This document shows, piece after piece, positions 39,211-47,489 of a stretch of 64,000 nt of DNA. The position numbers and the translations under genes were made by a program. The DNA is from Streptomyces sp. NBC_01314 (GTDB taxonomy: Bacteria; Actinomycetota; Actinomycetes; Streptomycetales; Streptomycetaceae). The DNA is taken from the NCBI RefSeq assembly GCF_041435215.1, contig NZ_CP108394.1:10044001-10108000 (forward strand), written 5' to 3'. Position 1 is the first letter of the stretch, and the number at the start of each line of letters is the position of its first letter. The notes beneath the pieces were generated by a model. That model saw only the letters and a program-made list of their open reading frames with translations, was not told the origin of the DNA and did not search any database.

Positions 39211-39684
39211 ATGGCTACCCCTGATTTCATCCGCACACTCCGTGCCTCCGCCGGCAACCAGTTGCTCTGGCTCCCCGGAGTCACCGCCCTCGTCCTCGAC
39301 GACGAGGGCAGAGTGCTGCTCAACCGCCGGTCCGACAACGGCAGGTGGTCGCTCATCGGCGGCATCCCCGACCCGGGGGAGCAGCCGGCGGCCTGTGCCG
39401 TGCGGGAGGTCTACGAGGAGACGGCGGTCCGGTGCGTCGCCGAACGGGTCGTCCTGGTCCAGGCGTTGGACCCGGTGCGGTACGACAACGGGGACGTCTG
39501 CCAGTACATGGACACCACGTTCCACTGCCGTGCCGTCGGCGGCGAGGCGCGCGTCAACGACGACGAGTCCCTCGACGTCGGCTGGTTCTCGCTGGACGCC
39601 CTGCCGGACCTGAGCGAGTTCGCGCTCTTCCGCATCAAGCAGACGATGTCCGACACGGTCACCTGGTTCGACCCCACGGTCTGA
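39211..39684 (+). CDS. NUDIX hydrolase
   Basis: A 157-residue NUDIX protein that would hydrolyse a nucleoside diphosphate linked to another group. The NUDIX box GGIPDPGEQ...REVYEETAV is at about residues 50-72. It is canonical except that the Gly before the last aliphatic residue is Ala, which is tolerated in some families. The core starts VTALVLDDEGRVLLNRRS. The substrate is unknown. It ends 9 nt from the stop of the convergent membrane gene. Confidence 0.9.
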   Translation: MATPDFIRTLRASAGNQLLWLPGVTALVLDDEGRVLLNRRSDNGRWSLIGGIPDPGEQPAACAVREVYEETAVRCVAERVVLVQALDPVRYDNGDVCQYMDTTFHCRAVGGEARVNDDESLDVGWFSLDALPDLSEFALFRIKQTMSDTVTWFDPTV

Positions 39685-39693
39685 GGCGCACGG

Positions 39694-40866
39694 CTAGGGC
39701 CGGGCGGAGGCCGGGGTGTCGGTGCCCTTCGTGGCCTCCGAGGGGTCCATGGTCCGCGTACGGGCCACGGCCACCCGGAGGGTCACGGCGGTCGCGACTC
39801 CCGCCGAAAGGCCCCAGGTCAGGGCGGCCGGGATGCCGTCGCCGAGGCCGGCGGTCACATACAGGTCCCAGCGCAGCCGCGTCCCGTCCACCAGCATCCG
39901 CAGCAACTGGCTCGTCAGCAGGCCGAGGACGGTCGCGCAGACCGCGCCGACCGCCAGGACGGGGACGGTGGCCCGGGTGAGCAGGCCGGGCAGCAGGCGC
40001 AGGGCCCACCAGACCACGGCGAGCAGCAGGACGTCGATGGTCCGGTACAGGAGCCAGTCGCCGAGCGGTGTGCCCGCCGGGCCTGCCCAGGCGCCGAGCA
40101 GCAGCCACTGGCGCAGGAGGTCCCCGGGTTCGGAGAGCAGCCCGCCGCCCGAGAAGGCCGTCTGGAGGGTGGCGGCGACCGACTGGTAGGAGAGGACCAC
40201 GAGGGACAGGGCGATCACCGCGGTTCCGGCGGTGGCGGCCAGACGGGCGGCGCGGGCCGGGACGATCTCCTGCGGCAGCGGACCGGCCCCCTTGGCGGTG
40301 ACCCGCGCCACCAGCACGGTCACCACGGCGGCGACCAGCGCCGTCGCCACCAGGACCTGGCGCCCGGAGGCGATCACGCCCGCGAGTTGGGGGAGGAAGC
40401 GGTAACTGCCGCGCCCCTGCGAGGCGATCAGCCATGGTGCGGAGACGGTGACCGCCAGCGTGCCCGCCACCACACCCCAGGCCCACACCGCGAGCAGTGC
40501 CGCCGACAGTCGCCCGCGTACCGGCGGCAGCCTGCGGACCAGGAGCAGTGCCCCGGGCACGAAGAAGGCGAGGACGGCGGCGAACCGGATCTGCAGTGCG
40601 GTCGAGTACAGCGCGAGGTAACGGGAGCTGTCGCTGCGGAACGTGTCCCCGACGCCGTCCACCGCCGCGCCGAGCTGTGACGAGGCCGGCGGGTCGTACG
40701 ACCACGGGGCGAGCCACCGTTCGAGGTCGGCGGCTGCCTGCGCGCCCAACACGTCGGTGGCGCCCCGCAGCCGCAACGCGCTCTCGCTCGCCCCCGCCCA
40801 CCACAACAGCGCCGTGAGCAGCAGTCCGCCGAGTACCGCAGGTATCGCCGCACGTCGATATGTCAT
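39694..40866 (-). CDS. Polytopic membrane protein of unknown function
   Basis: A 390-residue protein with about eight to nine hydrophobic helices and a first extracytoplasmic loop at residues 30-90. I recognise no family motif. Codon bias is strong. GGGGGACG lies before the ATG at 40866. Its convergent partner is the NUDIX gene, and a 425-nt gene-poor gap separates it from the PaaX gene. A structural or sensory membrane role is possible but unsupported. Confidence 0.8.
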   Translation of the reverse strand: MTYRRAAIPAVLGGLLLTALLWWAGASESALRLRGATDVLGAQAAADLERWLAPWSYDPPASSQLGAAVDGVGDTFRSDSSRYLALYSTALQIRFAAVLAFFVPGALLLVRRLPPVRGRLSAALLAVWAWGVVAGTLAVTVSAPWLIASQGRGSYRFLPQLAGVIASGRQVLVATALVAAVVTVLVARVTAKGAGPLPQEIVPARAARLAATAGTAVIALSLVVLSYQSVAATLQTAFSGGGLLSEPGDLLRQWLLLGAWAGPAGTPLGDWLLYRTIDVLLLAVVWWALRLLPGLLTRATVPVLAVGAVCATVLGLLTSQLLRMLVDGTRLRWDLYVTAGLGDGIPAALTWGLSAGVATAVTLRVAVARTRTMDPSEATKGTDTPASARP

Positions 40867-41291
40867 GTGTCGTCCCCCGATCGACCGTGTACCCCGTGAA
40901 ATTGCCAGGCCGAAGGGGAGATTACGACGCGCTGGTCACACGTGGCTCACCGGGGTGCGTCGGCCTGCGTGAACGGCACCACTCGCGCGGGGAGTTCGTC
41001 ACGTCGCCGCCCCGCAGGCTCGCCAGGGGGTGCGGACGCCGTCCGCCACGTGGTGCGGGACCCGGGATTTCGGACGGGGTTGCCCGGCCGGAAGCGGTTG
41101 CCCGCCGACTCGCCACCGAGGCCGTGCGGTACGTGGACACGGCCATCGCCAGCACCCTGTGCCAGGTGCTGGAGGCGGGCCCGCTGCCGGGGTGCGTGCC
41201 TTCCTGGCCCTGTGGGGCCGTCGAACGCCGGTCCTGAGGGCGACACCTACGGCGGGACCGACGCCGCCGAGTCCGGTGCGGCGCGTGGCCG
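40867..41291. other. 425-nt gap with a possible decayed reading frame
   Basis: No intact gene. A plus-strand frame ending at TGA 41235 has coding-like codon use over its last 40 codons (ARRLATEAVRYVDTAI, then TLCQVLEAGPLPG). It shifts to another frame that also looks coding (RAFLALWGRRTPVL). This may be the remnant of a frameshifted gene. Confidence 0.3.
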
Positions 41292-42059
41292 TCAGTCCGT
41301 GCGCCCCAACACCGTCTCGATCAACTCCCGCCGGTACGCCGTGTACGCGGCCCGCAGCTCGGGGCCCGGCCACCGCTCCGGCAGGAGTTCGGAGGGGAGG
41401 ACGGGGTCGGCCAGCAGATGCCGTACGGCGGCAGCGAGGGCGGTGAAGCGGTCGGCCGGCAGACGGTTCCGCTCGATGTGGGCGAGCAGTGCCTCGGCGG
41501 TGGCGGCCCAGGCCTCCAGCGGCCACAGGCTCGCCGACAGGTCCTCGGCGGTCATGCCGCCGGTGGCCTGGTCGGGGCGGCCAGTGAAGTGCTGGACCAT
41601 CGGGCCCAGGTTCGGCGGCCGGGTGGGGCGGAGGTTGGCCGGGCGTAGCCACACCCCTTCCCGTAGCTCGGCGAGCCGTAGGGCCGTCAGGCGTGTGCGG
41701 AGGTCGGCGCGGTCGGCGGGGCGGCGGCCGGTCGTGGTGACGACGACCATCTCCCAGTCGCCGTTCCACGGCCGCGTCTCGGGGTGCACCGACGCGTCCT
41801 GACGGCGTTGGCGGTCGAGGAGCCGGTCGCTGAGGCGGTAGACGGCGTCCGCGCGACGCAGGTCCCCCGCCGACACCATTCGGCTGAGCGCGGCCCGCAG
41901 CGTGGACCCCGCGACCCCGAAGGCCTCCACGTGCCCCACCAGATCCTTCACGGGCAACTCGGGCGGATGCATGCCCAGCAGCAGGCTGAGGACGACCGAC
42001 CGTGCGGACAGCGGCCGCAGTTCGAGCTCGGTGGGCCGCCCCGGCACGTTCGTCTGCAT
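41292..42059 (-). CDS. PaaX family transcriptional regulator
   Basis: A 255-residue PaaX-type repressor. The N-terminal winged helix spans about residues 15-80 (SARSVVLSLLLGMHPPELPV, GVAGSTLRAALSRMV) and a PaaX C-terminal domain follows (PWNGDWEMVVV, ELREGVWLRPANL). PaaX senses acyl-CoA thioesters such as phenylacetyl-CoA. It is divergent from an AidB-type acyl-CoA dehydrogenase, its likely target, with two inverted repeats in the 76-nt gap. The start is ATG at 42059. Confidence 0.88.
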   Translation of the reverse strand: MQTNVPGRPTELELRPLSARSVVLSLLLGMHPPELPVKDLVGHVEAFGVAGSTLRAALSRMVSAGDLRRADAVYRLSDRLLDRQRRQDASVHPETRPWNGDWEMVVVTTTGRRPADRADLRTRLTALRLAELREGVWLRPANLRPTRPPNLGPMVQHFTGRPDQATGGMTAEDLSASLWPLEAWAATAEALLAHIERNRLPADRFTALAAAVRHLLADPVLPSELLPERWPGPELRAAYTAYRRELIETVLGRTD

Positions 42060-42061
42060 GA

Positions 42062-42112
42062 CCCCGTACTGTACGGGGCGCGCGATCGTTGTTACGTCAT
42101 GGCTGCGATCGC
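42062..42112. promoter_or_regulatory. Two inverted repeats in the paaX-aidB control region
   Basis: First, a perfect 17-nt palindrome CCCCGTAC-T-GTACGGGG (42062-42078) abuts the PaaX start. Second, GCGATCG (42082-42088) pairs with CGATCGC (42106-42112) across 17 nt. Either could be the PaaX operator. Confidence 0.6.
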
Positions 42113-42122
42113 AGGAATAATG

Positions 42123-42128
42123 TAATAC
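42123..42128 (+). promoter_or_regulatory. Candidate -10 element of a leaderless aidB transcript
   Basis: TAATAC lies 7 nt before the aidB ATG, the spacing expected if the mRNA begins at the A of the start codon. No ribosome site precedes the ATG, consistent with a leaderless message. No clear -35 is seen. Confidence 0.45.
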
Positions 42129-42135
42129 TCGCCGC

Positions 42136-43794
42136 ATGGTCTCGATACTCGCGCACACGCAGCCGCAGTACGCCACCCACGACGTCACCAACCAACCCCC
42201 GCCCCTCGCCACGTACGACGCCTCCGAGGACGTGGCGCTGCTGGAGGGGCTGCGCCGGGAGGGTGCGGAGTGGGCCGAGAAGGACATCCGGCGGCTGGGG
42301 CTCATCGCCGGCGGCGCCGAGGCACAGGAGTGGGCCGAGCAGGCCAACCGGCACGTGCCGGAGCTGCGCACCCACGACCGCTTCGGCAACCGCGTCGACG
42401 AGGTCGACTTCCACCCCGGCTGGCATCACCTGATGCGGACCGCGGTGAGCGAGGGCCTGGCGGGCGCGGCCTGGGCGGACGGCCGGCCCGGCGCCCATGT
42501 CGCGCGCATCGCCGGCGCCCTGGTGTGGGGCCACACGGAGGCCGGGCACACCTGCCCGACCTCGATGACGTACGCCGTCGTGCCCGCGCTGCGCCGGCAG
42601 CCGGAGCTGGCCGCCGTGTACGAACCGCTGCTGACCGGCCGCGCATACGAGCCGGACCTGCGGGTGCCCACCGAGAAGCGTGGCCTGCTCGCCGGGATGG
42701 GCATGACCGAGAAGCAGGGCGGCAGCGACGTACGCGCCAACACGACGGCGGCGACACCGAGCGCCGAGCCCGGTGTGTACACCCTGCGCGGGCACAAGTG
42801 GTTCACGTCGGCGCCGATGTGCGATCTGTTCCTGGTGCTGGCCCAGGCGCCGGACGGGCTGACCTGTTTCCTGGTGCCGCGCGTCCTGCCCGACGGCAGC
42901 CGCAACGTCTTCCGCATCCAGCGGCTCAAGGACAAGCTGGGCAACCGCTCCAACGCGTCCTCGGAGCCGGAGTTCGACGGCACCGTGGCCTGGCGGGTCG
43001 GGCCCGAGGGGCAGGGGGTGAAGACCATCATCGAGATGGTCAACTGCACCCGGCTCGACTGTGTGATGGGCTCGGCTACGCTGATGCGCAGGACGCTCGT
43101 CGAGGCGGGCCACCACGCGCGGCACCGAAGCGCGTTCGGGGCGCGGCTGCTCGACCAGCCTCTGATGCGCAACGTCCTGGCCGATCTGGCGCTGGAGTCC
43201 GAGGCGGCCACGACCCTCACCCTGCGGCTGGCCGGCGCTGCCGACCGGGCGGTGCGCGGAGACGAGGGCGAGCGGATGTTCCGCCGCATCGCCACCGCCG
43301 TCGGCAAGTACTGGGTGACCAAGCGGGGCCCGGCCTTCACCGCCGAGGCGCTGGAGTGCCTGGGCGGCAACGGCTACGTCGAGGACTCGGGCATGCCCCG
43401 CCACTACCGCGAGGCACCCCTGCTGTCGATCTGGGAGGGCTCGGGCAACGTCAACGCCCTCGACGTACTGCGGGCGTTGACCCGCAACCCCGGCACCGCG
43501 GAGGCATTGTTCGCCGAACTCGCCCTGGCCCACGGTGCGGACACCCGGCTCGACGCGGCCGCCGCCCGGCTGAAGGACGAGGTCCGCGTGGCCGACCAGG
43601 CCGGCGCCCGGCGTCTGGTGGAGCGCATGGCCCTGATCCTGCAAGCCTCCCTGCTGGTCCGGCACGCCCCGCCCGCGGTCGCCGACGCCTTCTGCGCGAC
43701 CCGGCTCGACGGCGACTGGGGGTACGCCTACGGCACCCTCCCGGGCTCCGCCGACCTGGACGGAATCCTGCGGCGAGCGCTGCCGGCCGGGTGA
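42136..43794 (+). CDS. aidB: AidB-type acyl-CoA dehydrogenase
   Basis: A 552-residue flavoprotein of the AidB branch of acyl-CoA dehydrogenases. It shows GMGMTEKQGGSDVR (flavin/substrate loop), GHKWFTSAPM, and ALECLGGNGYVEDSGMPR with the FAD C-terminal signature. E. coli AidB is an alkylation-response protein that binds DNA and has weak isovaleryl-CoA dehydrogenase activity. Length equals the family norm. Its expression is probably controlled by the divergent PaaX gene. Confidence 0.92.
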   Translation: MVSILAHTQPQYATHDVTNQPPPLATYDASEDVALLEGLRREGAEWAEKDIRRLGLIAGGAEAQEWAEQANRHVPELRTHDRFGNRVDEVDFHPGWHHLMRTAVSEGLAGAAWADGRPGAHVARIAGALVWGHTEAGHTCPTSMTYAVVPALRRQPELAAVYEPLLTGRAYEPDLRVPTEKRGLLAGMGMTEKQGGSDVRANTTAATPSAEPGVYTLRGHKWFTSAPMCDLFLVLAQAPDGLTCFLVPRVLPDGSRNVFRIQRLKDKLGNRSNASSEPEFDGTVAWRVGPEGQGVKTIIEMVNCTRLDCVMGSATLMRRTLVEAGHHARHRSAFGARLLDQPLMRNVLADLALESEAATTLTLRLAGAADRAVRGDEGERMFRRIATAVGKYWVTKRGPAFTAEALECLGGNGYVEDSGMPRHYREAPLLSIWEGSGNVNALDVLRALTRNPGTAEALFAELALAHGADTRLDAAAARLKDEVRVADQAGARRLVERMALILQASLLVRHAPPAVADAFCATRLDGDWGYAYGTLPGSADLDGILRRALPAG

Positions 43795-43840
43795 CGGCGC
43801 AGCGGCGGCCTCACATCCGGCCGACCCGGCGACCGTGGCC

Positions 43841-44110
43841 TCAGGCGCCGACGGCCGTACGGATCGCCGGGGCCTTCTCCTCGGCGAGCACGCCACCGGC
43901 GATGAGGCGGAGGATCGCCAGGACTCCGGTGCCCGAATCCCAACCGCCCTCGTCGATGCCCCGGAAGACCCACCACGTCGGCGCGGGCTTCGGAACACCG
44001 CAGGCTTCGGCCTGCGCGGCCAGGATCCGCCCCGCCGATGACCAATGTTCCAGCGGGCGCGGGCCGACGAGAGGACGATCGTACTGGCTGCATATCGCGG
44101 TAAGGTAGCC
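43841..44110 (-). pseudogene. 5'-truncated gene remnant without a start codon
   Basis: A minus-strand frame of 89 codons ends at TGA 43841. It has strong coding bias and protein-like sequence (LEHWSSAGRILAAQAEACG, PAPTWWVFRGIDEGGWDS, LRLIAGGVLAEEKAP). An in-frame TAG stands at 44111 and no ATG, GTG or TTG lies near the beginning, so the N-terminal part of a longer gene seems to have been lost. I do not recognise the family. Confidence 0.5.
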
Positions 44111-44113
44111 CTA

Positions 44114-44131
44114 AGTGGACATGTGTCCGCC
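44114..44131. promoter_or_regulatory. TetR-type operator before the TetR gene
   Basis: An imperfect inverted repeat AGTGGACA-TG-TGTCCGCC with a perfect GGACA/TGTCC core. It resembles sites bound by many actinobacterial TetR proteins and lies 35 nt before the TetR start. Confidence 0.6.
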
Positions 44132-44165
44132 AGTGCCGTGGGTGTGTCAGGGCGGAGGGCGAGTG

Positions 44166-44747
44166 GTGTCGACGGGTGAGGTGTCCCAGCGGTCCGACGC
44201 GCAGCGGAATCGTGAGCGCATCCTGGAGGTGGCGCTGGCGGAACTGTCCCGTTCCGCCGATGTGCCGCTCAGCGCGATCGCCAAGAAGGCGGGCGTCGGG
44301 CAGGGCACGTTCTACCGCAACTTCCCCAACCGCGAGGCGCTCGTCCTGGAGGTGCACCGTCAAGGGGTGCAGCGACTCGTCGACAGTGCGGCCGAGTTGG
44401 CGCGGACCCGGGAGCCCGACGAGGCCCTGCGGGAGTGGATGGACGGCCTCGCCCGCTACGCCACGGCCAAGGCGGGTCTGGCGGACGCGCTGCGCCGGGC
44501 CACCGCCGCGACGGGCGGGGCCCCGGCGAAACCCGGATACCCGCTCCTGGGCGCCGCGATCGAACTCCTCCTCAAAGCCAACCACGAAGCCGGCACCATC
44601 CGTCCGGGAGTGACCGCCGACGACTTCGTCCTCGCCATCGCAGGTATCTGGCAGATAGACCCGCAGGGAGACTGGCAACCCCGTGCGGACCGTCTCTTCG
44701 ACCTCGTCATGCGCGGCCTGCGCACGGGAGCGCCCGGCCGGAAGTAA
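44166..44747 (+). CDS. TetR family transcriptional regulator
   Basis: A 193-residue TetR regulator. The helix-turn-helix is at about residues 30-55 (LSAIAKKAGVGQGTFYRNFPNRE). The C-terminal domain is of the type often beside SDR/NmrA reductases. The GTG at 44166 has GGAGGG about 7 nt upstream; the tandem GTG at 44163 is equivalent. An operator-like repeat precedes it. The likely target is itself and perhaps the NmrA gene 350 nt away, transcribed toward it. Confidence 0.88.
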   Translation: MSTGEVSQRSDAQRNRERILEVALAELSRSADVPLSAIAKKAGVGQGTFYRNFPNREALVLEVHRQGVQRLVDSAAELARTREPDEALREWMDGLARYATAKAGLADALRRATAATGGAPAKPGYPLLGAAIELLLKANHEAGTIRPGVTADDFVLAIAGIWQIDPQGDWQPRADRLFDLVMRGLRTGAPGRK

Positions 44748-45098
44748 GGCCACCGGGGCGGTTCGGCGCTTCAGGACCGGGCCGGGGTGTGGCGGACGAC
44801 GGATGTACGTGGACTCCGGGTCGCAGGGGAAGCGGGTACCGGCGGGCGCGTCCACCGCGTCGGAGCTGAGCAGGTTCAGTGCCGCGCGTACGTACACGTC
44901 CAGTCGCTCGGCGGAGGCGGAGGCGGAGGCGGACGCGGAGGTGTCGGCGGCGGGCGTGGGCGTGGGCCGATCGACGGAGCCGACGGGATCGTCCAGGGAG
45001 ATCGCGGCGCGGTAGGCGGCCGGCGGCGACGCCGGAGGCTGTGCCTCACGCCGGGTCGAGCCGTCGTACGGGTGGGGTGTACGGGGTGTGCGGGATCG
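44748..45098. other. Gene-poor gap with coding-like minus-strand frame
   Basis: About 350 nt. A minus-strand frame that continues from the NmrA stop codon has coding bias (AAYRAAISLDDPVGSVD, RLDVYVRAALNLLSSDAV). It runs into antisense of the TetR gene without its own stop. This may be another remnant. A GCGGAG microsatellite lies inside it. Confidence 0.35.
44911..44940. repeat. GCGGAG hexanucleotide repeat
   Basis: Five units of GCGGAG, four perfect and one with a single change (GCGGAC), inside the gene-poor gap. On the minus strand they encode Ser-Ala repeats in the coding-like frame. Confidence 0.85.
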
Positions 45099-46025
45099 TC
45101 ACTGCGGGGTCCGCAGGACGTCCGCGAGGGAGCGGGCGGGGTGGCCGGTGAGATCGGGGACGGCGGTGCTGACGCCGTCGAGTTCACCGGTCGCGATGGC
45201 CGTGTAGGTGGAGACCCAGGCGTCGAGCTGCCAGGGCGGGGCGTTGTAGGAGGCGCGGGACGCGTACGCCTCCTCGATCGTCTCGGGCCGGTAGCGGACC
45301 GGGCGCCCCAACTGCTCGGAGACGATGGCGGCTGCCTCGTCCAGGGTGAGCGACTCGGGGCCGGTCAGGTCGTACGTCGTGCCGGCGTGGTCGCCGGGCC
45401 GGGTCAGGACCGTCGCGGCGGCCTCGGCGATGTCGTCCTGGGAGACGAAGGCGGCACGCCCCTGCCCGGCGGGACCCCGGATGACACCGTCCTGCCCGGC
45501 CAGGTGGGGGACGATCTCCGCGTAGAGGTTGTCGCGCAGGAAGGTGTGGGTGAGGCCGCTCGCCCGGATGTGCTCCTCGGTGTGGAAGTGGTCGCGTGCG
45601 AGGGTGAAGGTGGCATCGGGCGCGGCGCCGAAGAAGGACACGTACACCAGGTGCCCGACGCCTGCCTCCACGGCGGCGTCGACGAAGGCCTGGTGCTGGG
45701 CGACCCGGTCGGCGCTCTCGGAGGCGGACACCATGAACACGGTCCGCGCACCGGTGAGGCAGCGCACGACGGCGTCACGGTCGCCGAAGCCGCCCCGGAC
45801 CGCCGTCGCGCCGGACAGCTTCGGCGCGCGCTCGGGGCTGCGTACCAGCAGCCGCTGGGCCTCGCCCCGTTCGGCCAGCAGGCGGGCGACGCGCCCGCCG
45901 AGGCGTCCCGTGGCTCCGGTGACCACGATCGCCGGGTCGGTCGACTCGGTCGGTTCGAAGGGCTCGGTCGGGTCCGTCGGTTCGGTGGGCTCGGCCGGGC
46001 GGGTCTGTTTCGAGGGGTCGGTCAT
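45099..46025 (-). CDS. NmrA/SDR family NAD(P)-binding reductase
   Basis: A 308-residue atypical short-chain dehydrogenase of the NmrA / quinone oxidoreductase 2 group. The dinucleotide-binding motif is VVTGATGRLGGRVA at about residues 34-47. The NmrA-type VSASES and VYVSFFGA segments and a long C-terminal substrate region follow. An N-terminal run of Pro-Thr-Glu repeats (TEPTDPTEPFEPTE) precedes the fold and is probably disordered. It could act as an NADPH sensor or a quinone reductase. The start is ATG at 46025 with a weak ribosome site. Confidence 0.87.
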   Translation of the reverse strand: MTDPSKQTRPAEPTEPTDPTEPFEPTESTDPAIVVTGATGRLGGRVARLLAERGEAQRLLVRSPERAPKLSGATAVRGGFGDRDAVVRCLTGARTVFMVSASESADRVAQHQAFVDAAVEAGVGHLVYVSFFGAAPDATFTLARDHFHTEEHIRASGLTHTFLRDNLYAEIVPHLAGQDGVIRGPAGQGRAAFVSQDDIAEAAATVLTRPGDHAGTTYDLTGPESLTLDEAAAIVSEQLGRPVRYRPETIEEAYASRASYNAPPWQLDAWVSTYTAIATGELDGVSTAVPDLTGHPARSLADVLRTPQ

Positions 46026-46406
46026 GGTGCCATCACGTCCTGGTGGGTCGATGTACTTGTCGATGTACTCGCGGCACGACCGCGCGCTCTCACGCGTCGA
46101 GCGTGTCCAGTAGAAGGTCCGCTCCGAACGGTACGGACAGGGCGCGGTCCCCGAGGTCGGCGGGGGACCTCCGGGTGGTCCGGGTTCACCCGGACCAGGC
46201 GCGCCCCGGGAGTGTGCGGTACGACGTTCTCCAGGGGCCACCGGATCACGCCGGGGGTCGGAGCTGCTGGCGCTGGAGCGCGTTCAAGAGCGTTTTGGTG
46301 AGCGGGGGTGAGTGCGGGGGGTTGGTGTGGTGTCGCGCACCTCGGCCGTGGGGTCACTTTTCGGCAGGGAACTGACGTTCTTTCGTCGAATGCGTGACCT
46401 TCCTGG
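46026..46406. other. Gap between NmrA gene and TnpB remnant
   Basis: About 380 nt. The left part holds a frameshifted gene remnant (listed separately). The right part, about 46290-46406, looks like the non-coding left flank of the TnpB-type element. Confidence 0.5.
46088..46270 (-). pseudogene. Frameshifted C-terminal gene remnant
   Basis: Reading the minus strand, one frame gives a protein-like stretch (VIRWPLENVVPHTPGARLV, VNPDHPEVP). After a shift of frame it continues ADLGDRALSVPFGADLLLDT to a TGA at 46088. The end pattern vaguely recalls SIR2-type deacetylase C-termini, but that is a guess. The 5' part has been lost, apparently at the edge of the TnpB-type element. Confidence 0.4.
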
Positions 46407-47348
46407 GTGGTGCTCGTTTCCCAGGGCGACAGGATCCGTGGGGTGGCGTCGGGTGGGGGTGACGGGGTGGGTGAGTTGAGGAGTGTGGCGGCGTCGTTCG
46501 TCGCGTCCGGTCCGAGCGGTGTGGCCGTCCGGGCTCGCCTCAAGGATCTGACGCCGGGCGATGAGAAGGTGCTGCGTCTGGTGGGTGCGCATCTGGGGTC
46601 GCTGGCCTCGAAGGACCTCAGGACACGGTGCCGGGACGGCCTGGTGCATTCCGGTGAGTCGTGGGCGGTGCGGAAGCGGGAGCTGACGCCACTGTCGTCG
46701 TCGCGGTGGGCGGGCAGCATCACCAAGGCCTCGCACGATCAGTGGGCGCTGGCCCGGCGTTGCCAGTCGGCGCACATCCAGAACCTGGAAGCCGGTGTCC
46801 GTACCGTCGAGGACCGGTTGTCCCTGCCGGTCGGGCAGAAGGGGACGAGGAAGGCTCCGGGGGGTTACCGGTCCCGGCGGGAGTGGCACGCGAAGTCGAG
46901 GCGGCTGCGGGTGCTTCAGGACCGGCTGACTGCCGCGCGGGCCGACCGTGAGGCCGGCATCGTGCACGTCGTGCGCGGCGGCAAACGCCTCGCCCGTACC
47001 CGGCGCCACCTGGAGGCGGCCCAGCTCACCAAGTCGCAGTGGCGGGGGCGGTGGGAGGCGGAGCGCTGGTTCTGCCAGGCGGACGGTGAGTCCGGCAAGC
47101 GCTACGGCAACGAGACCATCCGCATCAGCCCCGACGGCGAAGCGAGCATCAAACTCCCCGCGCCGCTCGCGCATTTGGCGAACGCCCCGCACGGCCGCTA
47201 TGTGCTGGCGTGCCGGGTCACGTTCGCGCACCGGGGCGGCGAGTGGGCGGACCGCGTCGCGGCCAACCGGGCGATCGCCTACCGCATCCACCTGGATACA
47301 GGCCGGGACCGCTGGTATCTGACGGCCTCCTGGCAGGAACGGTATTGA
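46407..47348 (+). pseudogene. TnpB-related transposon protein, truncated before the nuclease domain
   Basis: A 313-residue frame that looks like the N-terminal half of a Streptomyces IS200/IS605 accessory TnpB-related protein. It is basic, with segments such as KDLTPGDEKVLRLVGAHLG, SKRWxG-like SSSRWAGSITKAS and FCQADGESGKRYGNETI. It stops at ASWQERY, where intact relatives go on into the RuvC-like catalytic domain with its three acidic residues. Those residues are absent, so it is inactive. The GTG at 46407 is the start. No TnpA gene lies nearby. Confidence 0.65.
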
Positions 47349-47469
47349 ATCCGGCGCCGATCCCCTGGGGCGTTCCCTACGAGAACTGCTGATCACGCTC
47401 GGGCAATGGGCAGTCGCCCACGAGGCCGATGTGCTGACCGCACGGGCCCGCTACGACGCCGCATACTGA
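47349..47469 (+). pseudogene. C-terminal remnant fused to the broken TnpB gene
   Basis: Directly after the TnpB stop, another frame reads SGADPLGRSLRELLITLGQW and ends ARARYDAAY at TGA 47467. It has coding-like codon use but no start codon, and an in-frame stop lies just upstream. It appears to be the tail of an unrelated gene joined by deletion. Confidence 0.4.
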
Positions 47470-47489
47470 CCGGCTCAACAGGGTGGCCC

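Noticed and set aside
43728..44897. Long minus-strand open frame across the tetR gene
   Set aside because: The middle is antisense to a convincing TetR gene with its own ribosome site and operator. Only the right-hand part might be a remnant.
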